From Longispora fulva (GTDB lineage: Bacteria > Actinomycetota > Actinomycetes > Mycobacteriales > Micromonosporaceae): 64,000 bases of DNA. The stretch spans positions 5,766,001 through 5,830,000 of the forward strand of contig NZ_JADOUF010000001.1 in assembly GCF_015751905.1 (NCBI RefSeq). Reading direction: 5' to 3'. Within the stretch, counting starts at the first letter, position 1. Each line of letters opens with the position of its first letter. The notes beneath the pieces are model-generated. The model was not told the origin of the DNA. It worked only from the letters and a program-made list of their open reading frames with translations, and made no database searches. Made by a program: the position numbers and the translations under genes. Below, piece after piece: positions 26,054-36,151 of the stretch.

Positions 26054-27259
26054 CTACGCGCCCGGCAACGTCAACCGGAAATGCGCCCCGCTGTCCGAGG
26101 CCTCCAGGGCCACCGCCCCGCCATGCGCGGCAGCGATCGCCGCCACGATCGCCAGACCGAGCCCCGCCCCCGAAGACGCCGCGGCCCGCGTCGAACCCAC
26201 CCGGTAGAACCGCTCGAAGATCCGATCGGCGTGCTCCGCCGGAATCCCCGGCCCCTCGTCGACCACGTCCACCACCCCTGGCCCGACCACGACCGACACC
26301 GGCCCGGCCGTGTGCCGCAGCGCGTTGTCCACGAGATTGCCCACCGCCTGCCGCAACCGCACCGGATCCCCCACCACCGACGAGGACTCCCCGGTCAACG
26401 TCACCCGGTCCGTCAGGTCGTCGAGCACCACGTCCGCCGCGACGTCCAACAGGTCCACCCGCTCCGCGGCGAGCGGCCGGTGCTGGTCGAGCTGCGCGAG
26501 CAGCAGCAGATCGTCCACCAGCCCGGACATCCTGACCGCCTGGGCGGAGATCCGGTCGATGATCCGGTCGGCGTCGGCCAACTCCAGGGAGGCGCGCTGC
26601 TGGCGGAACACGTCGGCGTACCCCCGAATGGTGGTGACCGGGGTGCGCAGCTCGTGCGAGGCCTCGCCGACGAACCGGCGCATCTGCTCGGCCGCCGACA
26701 CCGCCGCCTGCTCGGAGGCCTCCCGGCTGAGCAGCGCGGCCTCGATCCGGCCCAGGGTGCGGGCCAGCCCCCAGCAGGCCACCCCGAGGGCGAGCAGGGC
26801 GACCGCCGCCACGCCCAGGTTGATGGTCGCCAGGCGGTCCACGGTGTCGTCGACGCCGGTCAGCCGGGTGCCGACCGCGAGGTAGCCGCCCTCGCGCTGG
26901 TCGACCCGGACCACGAGCCAGTCCCCGTCGACGTACGGCCGGTCGAGCGGGCCGGGCCGCACCTTCGGCGGGGCCTGGTCCCCGGAGTCGAGGGTCAGCG
27001 TCAGGGTGCCGTCGGCGGCGTAACTCTGCACGACGTAGTCGCTGGGCAGTTCCTGCCGGCCGCTCGGCCGGGACGTGGACGTGGAGGTGCGCGGGAAGTG
27101 CCGGACCCGCTCGGCCGTGGCGACCAGGCGCTTCTCGGTCTGCGCCATCAGGTAGTGCCGCAGCAGCCGGGTGCCGGCGAATCCCGTGATCAGCAGGGTC
27201 GCGGACACCAGCGCCAGGACGCCGGCCACCAGCCTGAGCCAGAGCGGGGCCCGTCTCAT
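26054..27259 (-). CDS. Sensor histidine kinase of the exporter operon
   Basis: A 401-residue membrane kinase; ATG 27259 overlaps the TGA of the response regulator (ATGA). Two membrane helices (about 10-30 and 148-166) flank an extracytoplasmic sensor region with DWLVVRVDQREGGYLAVG. The HisKA domain has EASHELRTPVTTIRGYADV with phospho-acceptor His202. The ATPase part shows the N box GNLVDNALRHT, G1 box DVVDEGPGIP, F box RFYRVGS and G2 box GAGLGLAIV. It should phosphorylate the neighbouring regulator and control the exporter encoded by the same operon. Confidence 0.9.
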   Translation of the reverse strand: MRRAPLWLRLVAGVLALVSATLLITGFAGTRLLRHYLMAQTEKRLVATAERVRHFPRTSTSTSRPSGRQELPSDYVVQSYAADGTLTLTLDSGDQAPPKVRPGPLDRPYVDGDWLVVRVDQREGGYLAVGTRLTGVDDTVDRLATINLGVAAVALLALGVACWGLARTLGRIEAALLSREASEQAAVSAAEQMRRFVGEASHELRTPVTTIRGYADVFRQQRASLELADADRIIDRISAQAVRMSGLVDDLLLLAQLDQHRPLAAERVDLLDVAADVVLDDLTDRVTLTGESSSVVGDPVRLRQAVGNLVDNALRHTAGPVSVVVGPGVVDVVDEGPGIPAEHADRIFERFYRVGSTRAAASSGAGLGLAIVAAIAAAHGGAVALEASDSGAHFRLTLPGA

Positions 27260-27933
27260 GCCCTCGGGGCCCGCAGGACGTAGCCGACCCCGCGCAGGGT
27301 GTTGATCAGTCGGGGACCGTGGTTGTCCACCTTCTTCCGCAGGTACGAGACGTACAGCTCCACGATGTTCGCCTCCCCGTGGTAGTCGTAGCTCCACACC
27401 CGGTCGAGGATCTGGGTCTTCGACACGACCCGCCCGGCGTTGAGCATCAGATACCGCAGCAGCCGGAACTCCGTCGGCGACAGCGCGACGAGCTGCCCGG
27501 CGCGGCGCACCTCGTGGCTGTCCTCGTCGAGTTCCAGGTCGCCCACGGAGATCCGGCCGGTGGGCGCCTCGGCGGTCCGGCGGAGCACCGCCCCGATCCG
27601 CGCGATCAGCTCCTCCAACGCGAACGGCTTGGTGACGTAGTCGTCGCCGCCGAGGGTGAGGCCGGTGACCCGGTCGTCGACGTCGCTGCGCGCGGTGAGG
27701 AACACGACCGGGGCGTCCACGATGGTGCGGAGCTGCTTGAGCACCGTGAAGCCGTCGAGGTCCGGCAGCATCACGTCGAGGACGACCAGGTCGGGCGGGT
27801 GCCCGGCGGCGCAGCGCAGCGCCTCGCCGCCGGTGGCCACGGCCGTGACGTCGTAGCCCGCGTACCGCAAGCCGCCGCTGAGCAGCTCGCGGATGTCGGG
27901 CTCGTCCTCGACGACGAGCAGCCGGGCGGTCAC
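27256..27933 (-). CDS. OmpR/PhoB-family response regulator
   Basis: A 225-residue regulator starting at GTG 27933, which overlaps the stop of the preceding small gene. The receiver domain has the acidic pocket (VVEDEPD), phospho-acceptor Asp53 in LVVLDVMLPD, Thr in FLTARS and Lys in DDYVTKPFALEEL. A winged-helix DNA-binding domain follows from about residue 130 (SPTEFRLLRYLMLNAG; IVELYVSYLRKKVD). It is translationally coupled to the kinase. It probably regulates its own operon. Confidence 0.93.
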   Translation of the reverse strand: MTARLLVVEDEPDIRELLSGGLRYAGYDVTAVATGGEALRCAAGHPPDLVVLDVMLPDLDGFTVLKQLRTIVDAPVVFLTARSDVDDRVTGLTLGGDDYVTKPFALEELIARIGAVLRRTAEAPTGRISVGDLELDEDSHEVRRAGQLVALSPTEFRLLRYLMLNAGRVVSKTQILDRVWSYDYHGEANIVELYVSYLRKKVDNHGPRLINTLRGVGYVLRAPRA

Positions 27934-28229
27934 CGCGTGCCGCCGCCGGCCGGCTGCCCGCCCGTGCCCCCGGTGCCGGCGCCACCCGTGCCCCCGTTGC
28001 CGCCCCGGTTGAAGCCGCCCTGGAAGTTGCCGCCGCCGGGGAACTGCTGCTGCGGATTGGTCGCCGCCGGGGTCGGGGTCAGCACCTGCCGCGTCGTGTA
28101 CGCCCCGCCGACGAACCCCGCCACGACCAGCACGATCCCGAGCAGGATCGCCGTGCTCCTGGGCAGCCGCCAGCTCCTGCGCTGGCGCGCCAGCGCGTCC
28201 GCGAGTTGGGCCTCCACGTCGTTCACCAT
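27930..28229 (-). CDS. Small single-pass membrane protein with glycine-rich tail
   Basis: A 99-residue protein. I chose ATG 28229 because AAGGTGG precedes it and it clears the permease stop at 28237; ATG 28244 would overlap that gene. A cytosolic N terminus of about 28 residues (DVEAQLADALARQRRSW) precedes one membrane helix and an outside tail of about 50 residues, rich in Gly, Asn, Phe and Gln, made of GG-containing short repeats. No family is recognised. Its place between permease and regulator, with a 4-base overlap to the latter, ties it to exporter function or sensing. Confidence 0.65.
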   Translation of the reverse strand: MVNDVEAQLADALARQRRSWRLPRSTAILLGIVLVVAGFVGGAYTTRQVLTPTPAATNPQQQFPGGGNFQGGFNRGGNGGTGGAGTGGTGGQPAGGGTR

Positions 28230-28236
28230 AGCCACC

Positions 28237-29423
28237 TTATTCATAGCGAAGTGCCTCAATCGGGCGCATCGAGGCGGCCCGGTGCGCGGGGAAACTACCG
28301 AAGAACAGGCCGATCGCGACGGAGACCCCGAGAGCCAGCGCGACCGAGCTGGGCACGATCACCGGCTGCACCCCGCCGATCGTGAACGTACTGCCGATCA
28401 GGGCCACGAGCACACCCAGGCCGCCGCCGATCAGGCTCAACGCCGTGGCCTCCAGCAGGAACTGGCCGAGGATCGTGCCCCGGGGCGCGCCCAGCGCCTT
28501 GCGGATCCCGATCTCCCTGGTCCGCTCGGTGACCGTGACCAGCATGATGTTGGTGACCCCGATCCCGCCGACCAGCAGGCTGATCGCCGCGACCGCGCCG
28601 AGCAGGAACGTGAACGTGTCCGCCGTCGCCGTCCGGGTCGCCAGCAACTGGGCCTGGTTCTGCACCCGGAACGGGCTGGTCGCGCTGGTCACCCGGTGCC
28701 GGGCGTTGAGCACGTTGAGCACCTCCACCTGGGCGAGGTCCGTGGTGTCGGCGCTGGCGGCCTGCACGAGGATGGAGGACAGGGCTCCGTACCCGGAAAC
28801 GCTCTCCCGCAGGGCCCCGATCGGCACGATCACGGTGTCGTTCGGGTCGGTGAAGCCGGCGGTGTCCTTGGCCGCCAGCACCCCGGACACTGTGAACCGC
28901 ACCCCGCCGAGGGTGATGGTCTGCCCGAGCGGGCTGGTCCGGCCGAACAGCTCGCCGGCCACGGTCTGGCCCAGCACGACCACCCGCCGGTTGTCCCCCT
29001 CGCCGAACAGCTCCCCGCTCGCCAGCTTCGTGTTGGACGCGGCGAGGTAGCCGGGCTCGGTGCCGATCACCTGGGGAACCGGGTGCGACGTCGACTCGCG
29101 CACGGCCGTCAGCGACGTCGTGACGATCGGGGAGACACTCAGCGCGTCGGGTACCAGCGACCTGTCCAGCAGCGACTCGGCGTCGGCCAGGGTCAGCTCC
29201 CCGGACTGGGCCTGCGCCGCGGTGGCCGCCCGGCCGCCCCCGGTCCGGTTGCCCTGCACGGTCAGGGTGTTGCTGCCCAGGCTCTCGATGCTGGACTGCA
29301 CGGCCTTCGCCGACCCGTTGCCGTACGCCACCAGCATGATCACGGCGCCGACCCCGATCAGGATGCCCAGCACGGTCAGCGCCGACCGGAGCTTGTTCGC
29401 GGACAGGCCGCGGACCGCCTCCC

Positions 29424-29427
<4 letters not shown>
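28237..29427 (-). CDS. MacB-type ABC transporter permease
   Basis: A 396-residue permease of the FtsX/MacB class: one N-terminal helix after ANKLRSALTVLGILIGVGAV, a large extracytoplasmic domain (about residues 45-260), then three helices near the C terminus, the second after TERTREIGIRKALGAPRG, which is the typical cytosolic coupling motif of the family. GTG 29427 overlaps the ATPase stop (GTGA). With the adjacent ATPase and HlyD-like protein it forms a tripartite-style export system, though a Gram-positive cell lacks the outer-membrane channel. Confidence 0.9.
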
Positions 29428-30088
<661 letters not shown>

Positions 30089-30092
<4 letters not shown>

Positions 30093-31189
30093 CGGGTCCG
30101 ACCGGTGCCACGCTGGGTGGTCGGCTGCGGGTTGGCCCCGCCGGTCGTCGCGAGCACGATCCTCTCGCCCTCGGCCAGGCCCCCGGTGACCTCCGTGTAC
30201 AGGTCGCCCTGCAACCCGAGCTGCACCGGCTTGGCCGACTGGGCCCCGGCCGCGTCGACCACGGTCACGCTCGCCCGGTTGCCCGAGCCGCGCACCGCGC
30301 TCGTCGGGACGACCAGCACGCCCTCCTTCGCGCCGGTGACCACGGTGATCGAGGCCGACTGCCCGAGCCGCACCTCCGCCGGCAGCTGGTCGAACGTCAC
30401 GGTCACCCCGTAGGTGACGACGCTGTTCTGGGTGGTCGGGGTCGGGTCGACGACGGCGACCTTGCCGGGGGCCGGCTTGCCGGGGGCGGCGTTCAGTGCG
30501 ACGGTCACGGCCTGGCCCACCTGGACCTTGAGACTGTCCGCCTCCGTGAACACGGCCCGGACCTGGAGATTCGTCAGGTCGGTGAGCTGGAAGAGCGGGG
30601 TGCCGGCGTTCGTACCCGTCGAAGCCGTCTTTGTCCCGCCGCCGCTGCTCGAACCGCCGACCTCGGCGTTGACGGCCAGCAGCGTGCCCGCCGAGGGCGC
30701 CTTCAGGGTCGAGCTGTCCAGCGCGTCGTCGGCCTGCTCGGCCTTGGCCTGCGCGGAGACCAGCGAGGACTGGGCACGGGCGACCTGGGAGGCGTCGACC
30801 TTCGTGGCGGTCTGCGCGGCGGTGAGATCCGCCTTCGCGGAGGTGACGGCCGCCCAGGCGGCGTTGGAGTTCTGCTCCAGCACCTTGGTGTCCAGGGTGG
30901 CCAGCACGTCGCCGGCCTTCACCACCTGGCCGGCTTTGACCTTCACGTCGCTGATCTTGCCGGCGGCCGTGAAGTCCACGTTCAGGATCTTCGCCGCCGT
31001 CACGGTGCCGCTCGCGGAGATCGTCGCGCTGACGTTGCCCTTCGCGACCGCGACCGTGCGGACGCCGGCCTTCGACTCGGCCTTCGCCGGCGAGCGCAGG
31101 GCGAGGTAGGCGCCGATGCCGCCGGCCACGATCAGGAGGGCGAGGGCGCTGTTGATGATGACGAGGCGACGTCGCCTGGGATTGCGCAT
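30089..31189 (-). CDS. HlyD/MacA-like membrane fusion (adaptor) protein
   Basis: A 366-residue protein. I chose ATG 31189, preceded by GAGGACC; a TTG at 31201 is less likely. A basic N terminus (RNPRRRR) and one membrane helix are followed by a barrel-sandwich hybrid domain in two halves (KVKAGQVVKAGDVLATLD and STLKAPSAGTLLAVNAEVG), split by a helical hairpin with an Ala/Gln/Lys-rich coiled segment (about 105-160), then beta-barrel domains. It links the MacB-type ABC complex to the outside. It lies 15 bases after the lipoprotein gene. Confidence 0.88.
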
Positions 31190-31204
31190 GGAGGTCCTCA
31201 ACGA

Positions 31205-31576
31205 TCAGGGGGTGGCTTCGGGAGTGGGCTGGCCGGGCGCTTCGCTGCGCCGGGGCCTCGGGCTGAAGCAGCCGCGCATGCCGCCAGGGCCGCCCGAGCG
31301 GCCGTCGGTGGGCCGGGCGGTCGGCCGGTCGCTGGGGAAGCCGGAGGGGCGGTTGCCACGGTCGGTGGGAAAACCGGAAGGCCGACCTGACGGGTACCCG
31401 AAGGGCCGGTCGGTGGGCCTGCCGCTCGGCCAGCCGCCCGGCCGGTCGGTGGGCCTGTCGGTGGGCCGCTGGCAACTGGGCGCCCCGGCGTCCTTCGGCG
31501 CGGACTGCGCGGGCGCCGGCCCACCGCACCCGGCCAGTGCGAGCACCACGAGCCCGGCGAGCAGCAGTCTTCTCAT
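31205..31576 (-). CDS. Small lipoprotein with Pro/Arg/Asp-rich repeats
   Basis: A 123-residue protein with lipobox LALAGC (Cys17). After a short linker, about 60 residues consist of imperfect short repeats such as RPTDRP, YPSGRPSG and FPSDRP, with regular Pro, Arg and Gly spacing, predicted to be extended and disordered. One cysteine lies before the repeats and another after them (GMRGCFSP). It is the first gene of the exporter operon. Surface exposure and a role in binding the exporter's substrate or the cell wall are guesses. Confidence 0.7.
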   Translation of the reverse strand: MRRLLLAGLVVLALAGCGGPAPAQSAPKDAGAPSCQRPTDRPTDRPGGWPSGRPTDRPFGYPSGRPSGFPTDRGNRPSGFPSDRPTARPTDGRSGGPGGMRGCFSPRPRRSEAPGQPTPEATP

Positions 31577-31646
31577 GGTGGGTACCCCACCATCACGACC
31601 TATGCCCGCCCTGACAACTTCCTGTGAGAACCCTATGAGCCGGCGG

Positions 31647-33041
31647 CTACATGTCCTCCAGTTCCCGCCCCTTCGTCTCCCTGACGAACCGGAGCACGAA
31701 GATCAGGGCCAGGAACGCGAACATCGTGTACAGCCCGTACGCCAGGGTCAGCCCCACGCTCGCCAGCGGCGGGAACGTCACCGTGATGATCCAGTTGGCG
31801 ATCCACTGCGCGGCGGCGGCCACGGCCAACGCCGTGGCCCGGATCCGGTTGTTGAACATCTCACCGAGCAGCACCCACACCACGGGGCCCCAGCTCATCC
31901 CGAACGCGAAGACGTACACGTTGGCGGCCACCAGCGCGACCTTCCCCTCGGCAGCCCCGAGCACCAGGTCGGTCCCCGATCCGCTGGCCGTGGAGAACGC
32001 CCACGCCATCGCGCCCAGCGACAGCACCATGCCGGCCGCCCCGACGATCAGCAGCGGGCGGCGGCCGACCCGGTCGATCAGCGAGATCGCGACCAGGGTG
32101 GTGACGATATTGGTGACGGACGTGATCACGGAGGTGAGCATCGCGTCGGACTCGGCGAACCCGACGGCCTGCCAGAGCGTCGTGGAGTAGTAGAAGATCA
32201 CGTTGATGCCGACGAACTGCTGGAACACCGACAGCAGGATCCCCACCCAGACGATGCCGCGCAGGCCGAGCACCGGCCCGCGCAGGTCGCGCAGGTTGAC
32301 GGCCTGGTCGCCGCCGGCCAGGGACCGGACGATCTCGCTCATCCGGCCGTCGACGTCCCCGCCGACGAAGCGCCGCAGCACGTCGCGCGCCCGGTCGAGC
32401 TTCTTCACCTTCACCAGGTACCGGGGCGACTCGGGGATCTGGAGGGCCAGCACCCCGTAGACGAGGGCCGGGAGCATCGCCGAGGCGAACATCCACCGCC
32501 ACGCCGCTCCGCCCCACGGCACCGACTCGCCGGCCCCACCGGCCGAGCGGGCCAGCAGGTAGTCGATGAGCAGCGAGGCGAAGATGCCGGACACGATGGC
32601 GAGCTGTTGCAGGGAACCGAGCCGGCCCCGGATGTCGGCGGGCGAGATCTCCGCGATGTACGCCGGTGCGATCACCGACGCGGCCCCCACCGCGAACCCG
32701 CCCACCAGCCGCCACCCGGTCAGGCTGACCGGCCCGAACGACAGCGCCGACCCGAGCGCGCTGATCCCGAACAGGATCGCGGCGAGCAGCATGACCCGCA
32801 GCCGGCCCCACCGGTCGGCCAGCGGCCCGGCGAACCAGGCCCCCACGGCGCAGCCGAGCAGCGCCGAGGAGACCACGAAGCCGAGCACCGCTGAGGACAG
32901 TCCGAAGTCGGCCTTGACCGCGTCGACCGTGCCGTTGATGACCGCGGTGTCGTAGCCGAACAGGAAGCCGCCGATCGCGGCCGATCCGGACACGAAGAGC
33001 ACCGCGCCGTGCCGCTGGCCGACTTCCGAGATTTCGGTCAT
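31647..33041 (-). CDS. Sugar porter (MFS) of the glucose/xylose symporter class
   Basis: A 464-residue, twelve-helix transporter. Signature motifs of the sugar porter family are present: GFLFGYDTAVING in helix 1, ADRWGRLR after helix 2, PESPRYLVK before the central loop, QQFVGINVIFYY in helix 7, DRVGRRPLL between 8 and 9, and RETKGREL near the end. It likely imports a hexose or pentose with protons. The gene ends 10 bases after the dipeptidase gene begins its own reading frame end at 33051, so the two minus-strand genes are closely packed with the dipeptidase first. Confidence 0.9.
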   Translation of the reverse strand: MTEISEVGQRHGAVLFVSGSAAIGGFLFGYDTAVINGTVDAVKADFGLSSAVLGFVVSSALLGCAVGAWFAGPLADRWGRLRVMLLAAILFGISALGSALSFGPVSLTGWRLVGGFAVGAASVIAPAYIAEISPADIRGRLGSLQQLAIVSGIFASLLIDYLLARSAGGAGESVPWGGAAWRWMFASAMLPALVYGVLALQIPESPRYLVKVKKLDRARDVLRRFVGGDVDGRMSEIVRSLAGGDQAVNLRDLRGPVLGLRGIVWVGILLSVFQQFVGINVIFYYSTTLWQAVGFAESDAMLTSVITSVTNIVTTLVAISLIDRVGRRPLLIVGAAGMVLSLGAMAWAFSTASGSGTDLVLGAAEGKVALVAANVYVFAFGMSWGPVVWVLLGEMFNNRIRATALAVAAAAQWIANWIITVTFPPLASVGLTLAYGLYTMFAFLALIFVLRFVRETKGRELEDM

Positions 33042-33050
33042 GTCGCAAAT

Positions 33051-34085
33051 CTATAGGCTTGCTCGCATCACCCGCAGCGCATTGCCGTGCGCCAACGCCG
33101 CCAGGTCCGCCTCCGACCAGCGCCGCCGACGCAGCTCGTCGAGCAGCCGCGGATAGCCGGCGACATCCTCCAACCCCGACGGCAGCGCCTCGACCCCGTC
33201 GTAGTCGCCGCCCAGGCCGACGTGCGCGACCCCAGCGACGTCCCGGACGTACTCCACGTGGTCGGCGACGTCGGACACCCCCACCGGGGGCAGCGGGTTG
33301 GCCGCCAACCAGGCCTCGGCATCCTCCTGTTTGTCCTTCTCGTCCGCCCAGGCCCGACACTCCTCGGTCAGGAACCACGGCACGAACGTCACCATCACGA
33401 GCCCCTCGGTGTCGCGCACCCGGCCCAGGACGTCGTCGGGCACGTTGCGCGGATGGTCGCACAGCCCGCGCGCCGAGGAGTGTGAGAAGAACGCCGGGGC
33501 GTTCGACGTGTCCAGGGCCGCGTGCATCGTGCTCGGCGCGACGTGCGAGAGGTCCACCATCATCCGCAGCCGGTTCAGCTCGCGCACCACGTCGTGCCCG
33601 AAGTCGGTCAGCCCGCCGACCACCGGCTCGTCCGTCGCACTGTCCGCCCACGGGATGTTCTTGATGTGCGTCAGCGTCAGGTACCGCACCCCCAGCCGGT
33701 GCAGCATCCGCAGCACGCCCAGCGAGGAGTCGATCTGGTGCCCGCCCTCCGCCCCGAGCAGCGACGCGACCCGGCCGCGTTCCCAGGCCCGCTCGACGTC
33801 GGCGGCGGTGGCGGCGAACTCCAGGTCCCCGTGGCGCCGGACCAGGTCGTGCACGGCGTCGACCTGCTCCAACGTGGCGGTCACCGGGTCGGGCAGCTCC
33901 TGGTCGACCCAGACGGACCAGAACTGGGCCGCGACCCCGCCGGCCCGCAGCCTGGGCAGGTCGGTCTGCAGGCCGGTGGCGGTCTGGTCGGTTGCGAGGT
34001 CGCAGCGGTCCAGGTCGTAGCCGTACCGGACGCGCAGCTGCCAGGCCAGGTCGTTGTGCCCGTCGATGATCCTCATGCGGCGCAT
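33051..34085 (-). CDS. Membrane dipeptidase (peptidase family M19)
   Basis: A 344-residue zinc dipeptidase of the renal dipeptidase family. Metal ligands are visible: HND in IDGHNDLAWQL, Glu in LGAEGGHQID, His in DLSHVAPSTMH and His in FFSHSSARGLCDHPRNVPDD, and the last Asp in HVGLGGDYDGVEALP. It starts at ATG 34085 or at ATG 34076 three codons later. It hydrolyses dipeptides, including some with a D-residue. It is the first of two genes with the sugar porter, 9 bases apart. Confidence 0.93.
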   Translation of the reverse strand: MRRMRIIDGHNDLAWQLRVRYGYDLDRCDLATDQTATGLQTDLPRLRAGGVAAQFWSVWVDQELPDPVTATLEQVDAVHDLVRRHGDLEFAATAADVERAWERGRVASLLGAEGGHQIDSSLGVLRMLHRLGVRYLTLTHIKNIPWADSATDEPVVGGLTDFGHDVVRELNRLRMMVDLSHVAPSTMHAALDTSNAPAFFSHSSARGLCDHPRNVPDDVLGRVRDTEGLVMVTFVPWFLTEECRAWADEKDKQEDAEAWLAANPLPPVGVSDVADHVEYVRDVAGVAHVGLGGDYDGVEALPSGLEDVAGYPRLLDELRRRRWSEADLAALAHGNALRVMRASL

Positions 34086-34130
34086 CCTACAAAGCCGGTG
34101 ATCACCGCATGCCCTGCTCGGGCCGTCGGC

Positions 34131-34799
34131 TCAGCCCGAGACCACCGCGCGCCACTCCGCGACCCGCTCCGCGCTCACCGCGGCCTCCCAGCCACCATCG
34201 CCCCGGGCCGCGCTCCCGACATGGAACGCCCGCACCCCCCGGTCCCGCAGCACCGGCACGTGCGCCGCCGTGAGCCCGCCCCCGGCGAGGATCAGGGCCG
34301 GGTCCCGGGCGAGCAACGTGTCGAGCCCGACGCCGAGCCCGTCGGGCGATCCCGCGGTGAGCACCGCGTCCAGCCCTGGCAGGGCGCACACGACCTCCCA
34401 TGCGTCGGGGCCGACCGCGTGGTCGATGGCCCGGTGGAAGGTCCACGGTCGACCTCGCAGCGCCCCGGCCAGCCGCGTGGTGGCCGGGGCGTCGATCTCC
34501 CCGGTACCCGTCAGGAAGCCCAGCACGAATCCGTCGGCGCCGGCGTCGATCAGCTGGCCTGCGACGGCGGTCAGCTCGTCGAGGTCCCGCTCGTCGGTCT
34601 GGAACCCGGCCCGGGACCGGAGCATCACCCGCAACGGGAGACTGGTGGCGGCCCGGACGGCCGCGACCGTCTCGACGGTCGGGGTAAGGCCGTCGGCGCG
34701 CATGTCCGAGACGAGTTCCAGGCGGTCGGCGCCGCCGGCCTCGGCGGCGGACGCGTCGAGGGCGTCCAGGGCGATGATCTCCAGCAGGGCGCGCGTCAT
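34131..34799 (-). CDS. cutC: CutC family protein
   Basis: A 222-residue TIM-barrel protein. It shows the family pattern: EIIALDALDASAAEAGGADRLE near the N terminus, LRVMLRSRAGF in the middle, GFVLGFLTGTGEID, FHRAIDHA and DAVLTAGSP. CutC was linked to copper homeostasis but its real biochemical role is unsettled. An AT-rich patch (GGTAATTTGAAAC on the minus strand) 15 bases upstream of the start probably contains the -10 element. Confidence 0.88.
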   Translation of the reverse strand: MTRALLEIIALDALDASAAEAGGADRLELVSDMRADGLTPTVETVAAVRAATSLPLRVMLRSRAGFQTDERDLDELTAVAGQLIDAGADGFVLGFLTGTGEIDAPATTRLAGALRGRPWTFHRAIDHAVGPDAWEVVCALPGLDAVLTAGSPDGLGVGLDTLLARDPALILAGGGLTAAHVPVLRDRGVRAFHVGSAARGDGGWEAAVSAERVAEWRAVVSG

Positions 34800-34887
34800 G
34801 AACAGGATTGTTTCAAATTACCCGAGGTGTCTGTGCTACCGGGGCCACCGGCACCGTACCCGAACACTGTCCATATCGGACTCGAAC

Positions 34888-35781
34888 TCAGGCGACCGAG
34901 CCGCCCGCCGCAGCCTCGCCCGCCTCCCGACGGGCGGCGGAGAGCAGGTAGGCCAGGGCGAAAACGGTGGCGAACGGCATGACATAGGACATTCGATCGA
35001 AATACGCGCCGGAGTTGCCCCAGTCGAGCCAGGGGTACGCCTCGGGGCCGAGATCGGACCCGAACAGCGCGCCCGGCAGCCACCACGGCGCCAGGGACCA
35101 CGGGGTCTGCGCGCCGTACAGCTGGACGACCTGGGCGCCGATCGCCAGATACAGCGACAGGAGCCCACCGAGCAGCGCGACGCCCCGCACGACCAGCGCA
35201 CGCGCCCGCCCGGTCAGCCGGGACACCGCCGTGGACGTGGCAGCCAGACCCACCGCCCAGCACCCGATCGCCACCAGAACCCTGGCCTGGCGGCCCGGAT
35301 CCCTCGAGTTCAGGGCGTCGATGCCGCCGAGCAGGGTGGCCGTGGCCGCCGCCAGCACCACGAGCGCGACGAGCCTGGTACCCGCCGAGGTGCGCTGCTC
35401 GGCGCCGATCCAGTGGCCGACCAGCGCGGCGACCGTCGCGAGGCCCAGGAGCGCCGCGTAGAGCACGATGTTGTCCACCAGCGCGGACGCCTGCAGCGCG
35501 TCCCGGAGGAACAGCACCAGGTAGACGCACATCTCGCCGAGCAACCCGCCCAGCGGGGCGAGCAGCATGGTCAGTCCGGGCCGCCACAGACTCCGGAGCG
35601 GAAGGCTGGCACGGTGCGGCGGCCGGGCGCAGGCCAGGCTCGCCGAGAAGGTCAGCCGCCGCCAGCCGCGGTCGATCGCACTCAGCTCCGCGTCCCACTC
35701 GCGGGCGACCTCCGCCCGCAGCCGCCCGGGCCAGCGGCGCACGGCGATCCGGAGCAGCCAGTGCGACAGCCGGGTCACCAT
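34888..35781 (-). CDS. Hypothetical multi-helix membrane protein, partner of PadR
   Basis: A 297-residue protein; ATG 35781 overlaps the PadR gene by 7 bases (GTG 35778 is also possible). A soluble N-terminal segment of about 50 residues (LRAEVAREWDAELSAID) precedes six to seven hydrophobic helices. The amphipathic N terminus resembles proteins encoded next to PadR regulators in actinobacteria, whose role is unknown. It is presumably controlled by the coupled regulator. Confidence 0.65.
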   Translation of the reverse strand: MVTRLSHWLLRIAVRRWPGRLRAEVAREWDAELSAIDRGWRRLTFSASLACARPPHRASLPLRSLWRPGLTMLLAPLGGLLGEMCVYLVLFLRDALQASALVDNIVLYAALLGLATVAALVGHWIGAEQRTSAGTRLVALVVLAAATATLLGGIDALNSRDPGRQARVLVAIGCWAVGLAATSTAVSRLTGRARALVVRGVALLGGLLSLYLAIGAQVVQLYGAQTPWSLAPWWLPGALFGSDLGPEAYPWLDWGNSGAYFDRMSYVMPFATVFALAYLLSAARREAGEAAAGGSVA

Positions 35782-36095
35782 GCCGGCCGCACCACGGGTA
35801 CCGGGCTGGTGTCCTGCCGCAGGGCGCGCAACGCCGCCTGGGATCTCGACACGCCCTCGGCGGTGAGGCTGTAGTAGCGCCGGGCCGGTCGACCGGCCGC
35901 CACCGGGTCGACGTCCTCCCACTGGGTCTCCAGCCAGCCGGCGCCGACAAGCCGGGTCAGGATCGGGTAGAGGCTGCCGCTGGCCAGGCCGGTCTGGTGC
36001 ATGAGGTCGAGCCCGTAGCGCTCGACCTCGACATCGGCCAGGAACGCGGCGAGCACCTTGGCCACCGGGACCGTGAGTCGCACGTCATCCGTCAC
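35775..36095 (-). CDS. PadR-family transcriptional regulator
   Basis: A 106-residue winged-helix regulator, GTG start at 36095 behind GGGGG. The fold is visible as VAKVLAAFLADVEVERYGLDLM, TGLASGSLYPILTRLVGAGWL and the wing GRPARRYYSLTAEG. It lacks the long C-terminal dimerisation helices of classical PadR and belongs to the short class. Its start is preceded by two direct repeats and an inverted repeat likely to be its operator, and it is translationally coupled to a membrane protein. Confidence 0.88.
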   Translation of the reverse strand: MTDDVRLTVPVAKVLAAFLADVEVERYGLDLMHQTGLASGSLYPILTRLVGAGWLETQWEDVDPVAAGRPARRYYSLTAEGVSRSQAALRALRQDTSPVPVVRPAW

Positions 36096-36104
36096 CCCCA
36101 GAAC

Positions 36105-36140
36105 TCTACATAGGGTCTATGCCTTCGGTCTACATAGGGT
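36105..36140. promoter_or_regulatory. Probable PadR operator: two direct repeats with an internal inverted repeat
   Basis: The 12-mer TCTACATAGGGT occurs at 36105-36116 and again at 36129-36140, 24 bases apart (just over two helical turns). The first copy overlaps the inverted repeat CATAG-GGT-CTATG (36109-36121). It lies 10-45 bases upstream of the PadR start. Confidence 0.55.
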
Positions 36141-36151
36141 GCGGAGATGGA

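Noticed and set aside
31270..31470. CRISPR-like or satellite DNA repeats
   Set aside because: The repetition is degenerate and comes from the Pro/Arg/Asp-rich coding repeats of the lipoprotein; there are no regular spacers.
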